This document shows positions 59,301 to 64,000 of a stretch of DNA of 64,000 bases, piece after piece. Numbering within the stretch: position 1 is the first letter of the stretch; each line of letters starts with the position of its first letter. Origin of the DNA: Tubiluchus corallicola (lineage: Eukaryota; Priapulida; Priapulimorpha; Priapulimorphida; Tubiluchidae); NCBI GenBank assembly GCA_030141605.1, contig JAQGDQ010000843.1, positions 24,475 to 88,474 of the forward strand, given 5' to 3'. A model generated the notes under the pieces. That model was not told the origin of the DNA. It did not search any database and saw nothing but the letters and a program-made list of their open reading frames with translations. The position numbers were made by a program, and so were the translations under genes.

Positions 59301-62300
59301 GGTGTACTTACAGACAGTTCTATATGGGGTAACATCACAGTGTAAGACTAGAGTGGTGTACTTACAGACAGCTCTATATGGAGTAACATCACAGTGTCAG
59401 ACTAGAGTGGTGTACTTACAGACAGTTCTATACGGGGTAACATCACAGTGTAAGTCTAGAGTGGTGTACTTACAGACAGTTCTATATGGGGTAACATCAC
59501 AGTGTAAGGCTAGAGTGGCGTACTTACAGACAGTTCTATATGGGGTAACATCACAGTGTAAGACTAGAGTGGTGTACTTACAGACAGCTCTATATGGGGT
59601 AACATCACAGTGTAAGTCTAGAGTGGTGTACTTACAGACAGTTCTATACGGGGTAACATCACAGTGTAAGACTAGAGTGGTGTACTTACAGACAGCTCTA
59701 TATGGGGTAACATCACAGTGTAAGACTAGAGTGGTGTACTTACAGACAGTTCTATACGGGGTAACATCACAGTGTAAGTCTAGAGTGGTGTACTTACAGA
59801 CAGTTCTACACGGGGTAACAACACAGTGTAAGACTAGAGTGGTGTACTTACAGACAGCTCTATATGGGGTAACATCACAGTGTAAGACTAGAGTGGTGTA
59901 CTTACAGACAGTTCTATACGGGGTAACATCACAGTGTAAGACTAGAGTGGTGTACTTACAGACAGTTCTATACGAGGTAACATCACAGTGTAAGACTAGA
60001 GTGGCTATTGTTGTGTGCAACTGACCAAACTCTCTGGCCTGCAGCGAACTCCACCTCCTAGGCTGCATCTCCTAATATGGGAAAAAGCAATTAAGAACAA
60101 GTTAGTAATGTTTACTGTTGGATAGCCAATATGTTGTCTAAACAAATGACACATTTTTAAGCTGCTTAAAACTTGACTTAAGTTTTCTATTTTCGAAATA
60201 TAAGCAACAAAATTATGTTTAATTTACAGTGTAGTAAAAACAGTACAGTGTAGTGACTAATTACTAACTTACAAAGGATACTTAGCGTGAAAACTAACAT
60301 ACATAATGTACTACCGAACACAGAAGATGAAGAATACATAATAGCATTATTATAGGTCAAGTAGCAGCTTTAAAGCAGTATGTTTTTGTTCATAATAACA
60401 ATTCATGGGTAACTCAAAGCTAAACATCGCACAACTAGTAAACAATGAAGAAGCTTTAAGTAAAACAATGGCTTAACCTCTGATGTAGGACTGGAGGCGG
60501 GAGAGCGACCAATCAGAAAGCTCATCAACCTTTGAAAGCCATTTCTTGAAAATAAATGCATGCAAGCATTCGTACCCTGAAAGAAAAACATATTTACTTG
60601 CGATACAAACAACGAATTACATAAGAATAGCAACAACAATGATGGCGTCAACAACAACGGTGGAGTCGTCACATTACGAGACCGCTGCACCTGTAGCTAC
60701 AACACAAATCAAGTCCGGAAAGAATGGATGCACGCGCCATGCTGATTCTGGCCGTTTACATCGCAGAGGGAAAGCCTAATCACACACAAACATCACTAAG
60801 ACTCATCTGTCAGTTCAATGGCTCACCTTAGGTTGCCATTGAAAATGGTGCAAAAAGATGCATAAAGAAGTGTCAATAAAAAAAACAAAAGACTGTCGGA
60901 TATCTTACCATTTGCACATACGAACTAAGTAACCAAAAGTATTGGACACACTGTTTGCAATTGTCCTGTACTTCTTTACCCAGCAAGTCCAAAATTGACT
61001 CAATGAGTTCATTAAACATCTTATGTTGCTAGAAAAAAGATTGAAAACATATTCAGTAAAGATGCAAAATTTATTACGCAAATGGACGGAGACTTCATTA
61101 CTTCTAGTTACTTGGAATTTTACCGTTTAGATGCAAAATTTATTACGCAAATGGACGGAGACTTCGTTACTTCTAGTTACTTGGAATTTTACCGTCAAAC
61201 ATGGAGAACACAAAGTTAAACATGGCTTCACCTAGACCACAATTTTCAAGACATTTTGACATATTATCAAGATTTGAATGGAAGACAAACACCGTACCAC
61301 TAATCCGCCATGGAAGAAGAAATAGTTGATGGATTTCTGTAGCAAACTAACGAAATCAACCCGAACTTCTTGTGTTGGACAGATTAGCAAGAGAGGTCTG
61401 AAAATACAAAGTAAGTTTACAGTAATTCACTAAACTAAGTATAATTCGAAACGGAATAACATGAATTCTTGCTTATCTTGAACAGATCTTGTGGAACGGA
61501 TTTTCCCTTTCAATTCCCTGTTCACGAAACAAAATTTGTGACCAGAATTATCGCATAACTCAAAGAGAATTCCCGGTACAATTTATAAGTATCTAACTGA
61601 AATTACCCCGCCTATCTCGAACAACTTCCCAAGCGAGAAATCCTACACGAAAGTGTGCACCACATCACGACTTTTACTGCTAGTTTCATCAAAAATGCTA
61701 AGATTTCTTGTATTACCTTAGCAGAATGCTGAACACAACGTGGCTTAACGAACGTGGTTTAATAACTAAATCACAATATTATTATTGCGGGCCGAATTCT
61801 ATTAACCATGTGACTCAGACCACAACAGAGGTGGACCGGTCATTTTTATTTTTGATTATTCATAAAGATTATTGTTTCATATTTGATTAAAAACCCAGTT
61901 TGTTATTTTCACAGGCCGTAGTGTACTGTCCGACGTTGACGAGCGACTTAATCTCGTTTTCTTACGAACATTGTCTAAGTCATACCTTTCAAATTTTCCA
62001 GTCTCGGGGTGTTCGACTTATACATAGCTTACCGCATTCCACAAAGGAAACTTGCAGCCGTTTATGGCAATAAAGTTTTGTAATAATTAATGTTACTACA
62101 AGACATACAATTGTTCTTTGCACACAGTAATTTAGGTGCTGTCTAAGGCATCCAAGACAGCAAAAATTCCAGAAACTTAGGTAATTAGTCTTCCCTTATC
62201 CACAGGAATTTCCCGGATGTAAAGGAGTGAAATTTATTTGAAACTAAATGACACGCTCTGGAGAGATCGAACTTCATTATCACGCACTTTTACAACGTAA

Positions 62301-62522
62301 TATGTCGGAACAGAGAAAGTAATAAAATGCAATAATTTAGACAATAAACAAATACTATTTCACAACACTCTAATAACAACACACATTATGAACTACTAAG
62401 CTACTTACACTAAACAGGCTTTCCCCTTTGAACTTGCAAGATATTCTATTAACCAATCAGACGCTTCCTTACTTGCATGTAACAATTTCTCTAAGAGTGT
62501 CAACCAATCACAGCTGTCCATC
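46798..62522 (-). CDS. USP24: USP24-type giant deubiquitinase, 3' part (13 exons)
   Basis: USP24 and USP9X are very large cysteine proteases that remove ubiquitin; this window holds only the C-terminal tail. The catalytic domain and upstream exons lie beyond the right edge. Exons: 62522-62409, 61397-61298, 61028-60909, 60576-60478, 60071-59960, 58088-57970, 56315-56199, 55637-55572 (tentative), 55220-55127, 53227-53152, 49762-49687, 47727-47635, 46992-46798. Phases close at every junction. Landmarks in order: [85 protein letters not shown]. From memory these fit the USP24 C-terminus better than USP9X. It is convergent with the transgelin gene. Two exon 3' ends are tandemly amplified into the following intron. 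Confidence 0.88.
47170..47665 (-). repeat. 87-bp tandem repeat of a USP24-type exon-intron boundary
   Basis: Five to six units, each with tttcagagaacc/tataag, the exon end, followed by the intron start gttagtttacag. The GT donor is kept in some units (gggttagt, caggttagt) and lost in others (cagattagt). Degenerates toward 47,170. Confidence 0.9.
47635..47727 (-). CDS. USP24: USP24-type exon whose 3' end seeds an 87-bp array
   Basis: Acceptor aattatgcag, donor GTTAGT, 31 codons. [14 protein letters not shown] then [13 protein letters not shown]. Its last codons and donor recur about five times downstream (47,170-47,634). Confidence 0.9.
48250..48620 (-). pseudogene. LINE reverse-transcriptase fragment
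   Basis: Minus-strand frame: [46 protein letters not shown]. The LGHII...DDxDI...LYxRxNxLxRxF...LFKSY pattern is the tail region of Jockey/CR1-group reverse transcriptases. Truncated at both ends, inside a USP24-type intron. Confidence 0.75.
48705..49672 (-). repeat. 41-bp minisatellite in a USP24-type intron
   Basis: About 23 units of gactttacgcaagcgtcaag + gagtttagattaaatatatgt, some with an 8-bp gcctgcaa insertion. On the transcribed strand each unit holds gcgtaaagt, a GTAAAG donor-like hexamer. Confidence 0.95.
49687..49762 (-). CDS. USP24: USP24-type exon
   Basis: Acceptor gtattctag, donor [26 protein letters not shown] + WLKKK; the W-W-AV-WL-KK block is conserved in the family. A 41-bp minisatellite starts about 15 bp after the donor. 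Confidence 0.9.
50303..50466. repeat. GT-rich microsatellite
   Basis: (TG)n passing into degenerate gtgtgcgcgcgtgtgtctg repeats. Confidence 0.95.
50467..51628. other. Intron, no supported exon
   Basis: USP24-type intron. Short frames at 50,866-51,066 (minus) and 51,179-51,385 (plus) lack motifs and phase support. Confidence 0.4.
51629..52073 (+). mobile_element. TA-flanked MITE, copy 2
   Basis: 445 bp between TA dinucleotides; accggacctggcttttaggg near the left end and cgacgtctccccgcttttgt near the right. Confidence 0.7.
52458..52578 (+). pseudogene. 5S rRNA-like sequence, head of a SINE
   Basis: About 121 bp matching 5S rRNA end to end: aactacggcc start, ctgatcactgaagttaagca, gcctggttagtgcttggatg, ggtgaccgcctaggaatacc, gctgtaggctt end. 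Internal pol III promoter regions are recognisable. Mismatches in stem positions (gccaaatcacgttgaaaaca) and fusion to a downstream body indicate a 5S-derived SINE rather than a functional gene; the latter is not excluded. Confidence 0.8.
52579..52972 (+). mobile_element. Body and CAA tail of the 5S-derived SINE
   Basis: About 390 bp after the 5S head, GC-richer than its surroundings, with gcgtgcgcccaggagacgtt and ending in (CAA)n at 52,948-52,966. SINE3-type elements have 5S heads and conserved central domains; I cannot assign the domain. Open frames here are incidental. Confidence 0.6.
53152..53227 (-). CDS. USP24: USP24-type exon
   Basis: Acceptor ataaatttag, donor [26 protein letters not shown] + NLAT; SxxRxYQCxKFLVxLA is a strong family match. 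Lies about 15 bp beyond a retroelement tail. Confidence 0.9.
53510..54037 (+). mobile_element. TA-flanked MITE, copy 3, with internal array
   Basis: TA-CACTCATATCTCGGTCTGCC at the left and GGCAAACTAAGATATGAGTC-TA at the right: about 30-bp imperfect TIRs and TA target duplication. A segment that is single in the other copies (gtcccgcatactacagacac...gctgacc) is repeated about five times at 53,577-53,835. Confidence 0.8.
55127..55220 (-). CDS. USP24: USP24-type exon
   Basis: Acceptor ttttctgcatag, donor [26 protein letters not shown] to YDGML, phase 1 out. Confidence 0.8.
55322..55560. repeat. About 90-bp tandem repeat, 3 copies
   Basis: Units contain gcataaattatacaaatata and gaatgctaactggtgtcaga. 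Abuts the tentative exon at 55,572. Confidence 0.9.
55572..55637 (-). CDS. USP24: USP24-type exon, tentative
   Basis: 22 codons, [20 protein letters not shown] + QT, phase 0 to 0. Placed because the family has about 20 residues between the neighbouring exons and the spacing fits. Both splice sites are weak (ataatgag acceptor, GTTTAA donor); gtttgtag just inside is a better acceptor but breaks phase. Confidence 0.4.
55860..56040. repeat. 18-bp tandem repeat tail of a SINE
   Basis: About nine units of attatagatattcaaggc / ctaggc. It lies at the 3' side of the minus-strand SINE at 56,041-56,127. Confidence 0.9.
56041..56127 (-). mobile_element. tRNA-derived SINE head
   Basis: Minus strand: ggcacggtggcctagtgata (A box) and gagttcgattcc (B box) about 40 bp apart, then ttggcatttttcttg and an 18-bp repeat tail. 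Stem pairing is too poor for a tRNA gene. Confidence 0.65.
56199..56315 (-). CDS. USP24: USP24-type exon
   Basis: Acceptor tattttatttttag, donor [20 protein letters not shown] then [20 protein letters not shown]. The CSFCNKNF block matches the family's CCFCN-x-x-F segment. Confidence 0.9.
56530..57530 (+). repeat. 44/73-bp minisatellite with E-box motifs
   Basis: Units contain cttaactacaaccatcacgt + gacacgagtaccacagcaac; a longer composite unit includes ctgtcacatgcaacccgt. Most units carry CACGTG. Flanks match 31,550-31,800 on both sides (ending gagtgatttactagc). Confidence 0.95.
57970..58088 (-). CDS. USP24: USP24-type exon
   Basis: Acceptor ttgtttctatcag, donor [26 protein letters not shown] to [11 protein letters not shown]; two bases in, phase 0 out. 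Confidence 0.85.
58270..60012 (-). repeat. 54-bp array of a USP24-type exon 3' end with splice donor
   Basis: About 31 units. On the minus strand each holds ctagtcttacactgtgatgt, tagaactgtct and GTAAGTAC, i.e. exon codons plus a strong donor. 54 bp is 18 codons, so both strands stay open over long stretches; the plus-strand 292- and 259-codon frames are artefacts. Confidence 0.95.
59960..60071 (-). CDS. USP24: USP24-type exon whose 3' end seeds a 54-bp array
   Basis: Acceptor cccatattag, donor GTAAGT at 59954-59959. [20 protein letters not shown] then [17 protein letters not shown], phase 1 out. The last 14 codons and the donor are the first unit of the array running to about 58,330. Donor chosen as the first in the series; later ones are also possible. 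Confidence 0.85.
60077..60470. other. Intron, no feature seen
   Basis: AT-rich intron between two USP24-type exons. Confidence 0.5.
60478..60576 (-). CDS. USP24: USP24-type exon
   Basis: Acceptor gtttttctttcag, donor GTTAAG. Frame with [12 protein letters not shown] is chosen because it fits the family and the next exon's phase; a second frame is also open by chance. Confidence 0.8.
60909..61028 (-). CDS. USP24: USP24-type exon
   Basis: Acceptor cttttttctag, donor GTAAGA. 40 codons, [20 protein letters not shown] then [16 protein letters not shown]; phase 0 to 0. Confidence 0.85.
61062..61197. repeat. 66-bp tandem duplication
   Basis: Two copies of gatgcaaaatttattacgca...cttctagttacttggaattt differing at about two positions. 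Confidence 0.9.
61298..61397 (-). CDS. USP24: USP24-type exon
   Basis: Acceptor gtattttcag, donor [26 protein letters not shown], fitting the family's conserved LLxxCPxxEVR block. Confidence 0.85.
61450..61890 (+). mobile_element. Transposon-like repeat, inverted partner of 43.22-43.62 kb
   Basis: Complement of 43,221-43,620 across about 400 bp; non-coding, in a USP24-type intron. Confidence 0.65.
62409..62522 (-). CDS. USP24: USP24-type exon
   Basis: Acceptor tttatttcaacag, donor [26 protein letters not shown] then [17 protein letters not shown]. One base in, two bases out, matching the next exon. The Met is internal, not a start. Confidence 0.8.
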
Positions 62523-62904
62523 CTGTTGAAATAAAATTTGGATTTTAACAAATTTGTCAAGGTTGAAAACTTGAAACAGAAATTTGCAAAAACTGGTAAA
62601 CAGAAGCTCATTATTTCATAATTACTCATATCATTTAAAGTAAAAAAAACCAACTGAATAAAATTGCTTTTTTGCACAAGAATAAAAGATTAGACTCACA
62701 GTTAATAGAATTGGTAGTTTACTTGACTTGAAAACAACTGGTACTGCCGCTCCAATTCATTTATATACATATAAACAGCCATGTTTGTAAGCCGGTTTAT
62801 TTATTATGAGTTAATATGCTAATGGTTTTGCTTTGAATCTATCACTCGCTTGTCCACTGCACTTAACCTCGTTACCGAAGAATTTATGGACGCTAAACTT
62901 TTAA

Positions 62905-63358
62905 CCCTTTCATACCCGTTGTATCCCGAGAGATACGAGAATATTTTCTGTCTTTAAAATTAATAAAATTTTAAAACAGACAGTTATTTCATCTGTTAAT
63001 AGTTATTTTGATTTAAGCCAATAACAATAGACTAAAAATGGTGATAAAATGGCAAACTAGGAAATCTACATAGCACAAAAAACTGTGCAAGGTACAGTAC
63101 ATTAGAGACGACTTTGTACAGATCAGCATAGCATGCATACTAAATATCTTAAATACTTTAAAAAATTATCAGCAGTTGCAAAATGAAGCACATTTTATGT
63201 TTCCATTGAATCCCAATGTATCCCGTGGGATACAGGCTATATTTAGCACGCGGGCACAGGTAGAAAAAAAATTATGTGTAAACAAGATGGACATACTGAA
63301 CAAAAGTACCAAGCCAAAAATTTTTTTCTTATTAAAAAATAATTTGGGACTGAAAGGG
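62905..63358 (-). mobile_element. piggyBac-type MITE with intact TTAA ends
   Basis: TTAA-CCCTTTCATACCCG at the left (62,901) and CTGAAAGGG-TTAA at the right (63,359-63,362): TTAA target duplication and CCCTTTCA terminal repeats, classic for piggyBac. 454 bp, non-coding; the internal gtatcccgtgggatac palindrome is shared with 34,741-35,197. Confidence 0.85.
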
Positions 63359-63589
63359 TTAATCAGCTGCCTAGCTGTTTCCTTTTGAAGTTCTAGCTGC
63401 TTTTCACAGAACATTTCATCAGTTGCTGTCATGACAACGATATGGAGGCAGCGAAATACCAGAATTATGTTCGACTTTGCAAGTGCAAATATCATAGAGC
63501 AGCTAAGAGCATAGAGTTCATTTTGAAAAGTGTTAAAACCCTAACATTTAAACCTCTCACTGCCTTTACAGCCCATAGTAAGCCGAAGA

Positions 63590-64000
<411 letters not shown>

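Noticed and set aside
58327-60024. Plus-strand frames of 292 and 259 codons with 18-residue repeats
   Set aside because: They follow from the 54-bp period being a multiple of three. The unit is the complement of a USP24-type exon end, so these are not repeat proteins.

Overview
This is animal nuclear DNA from an invertebrate: AT-rich, with spliced genes, GT-AG introns up to 11 kb, long CT/GT/TTA microsatellites, many minisatellites, TA- and TTAA-flanked inverted-repeat elements, tRNA- and 5S-type SINEs and LINE/BEL relics. There are no operons or bacterial genes. The gene content does not fix the phylum. All exon models were built by eye from splice signals, reading phase and family resemblance.

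Layout. (1) 1-8,175 and about 11,870-18,865 are two copies of one segmental duplication. Each carries a complete seven-exon annexin-like gene on the minus strand (341-7,549 and 12,140-18,350). Every exon phase closes in both copies, but the exons differ far more between copies than the introns do. A decayed BEL/Pao gag (9.3-10.15 kb) and a 61-bp array lie between them. (2) 18,936-22,528, minus strand: three exons of a secreted trypsin-like serine protease (signal peptide, R-IIGG activation site, beta strand before the catalytic His). The gene is cut off where the annexin duplication ends, so it looks truncated. (3) 25,340-42,054, plus strand: a transgelin/calponin-family actin-binding protein (189 residues) with two alternative first exons and a repeat-filled first intron. 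(4) 42-46.8 kb: intergenic, repeats only. (5) 46,798-62,522, minus strand: thirteen 3' exons of a USP24-type giant deubiquitinase (USP9X/USP24 family), continuing off the right edge. It is convergent with the transgelin gene. (6) 62.9-64 kb: a piggyBac-type MITE, a LINE 3' end and a TTA tract.

A theme links the repeats. Tandem arrays repeatedly arise from a defined piece of functional or dispersed sequence: the 3' end of a USP24 exon plus its splice donor (about 31 copies of 54 bp), a second USP24 exon end (87 bp), an annexin acceptor (69 bp), a LINE reverse-transcriptase tail (113 bp), the interior of a TA-flanked MITE, and three parts of one dispersed element at 31.3-31.9 kb that match three different large minisatellites in the window.

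The four gene families have no evident joint pathway. The most interesting signals are fast exon divergence in the annexin pair and the multiplied splice donors in USP24.
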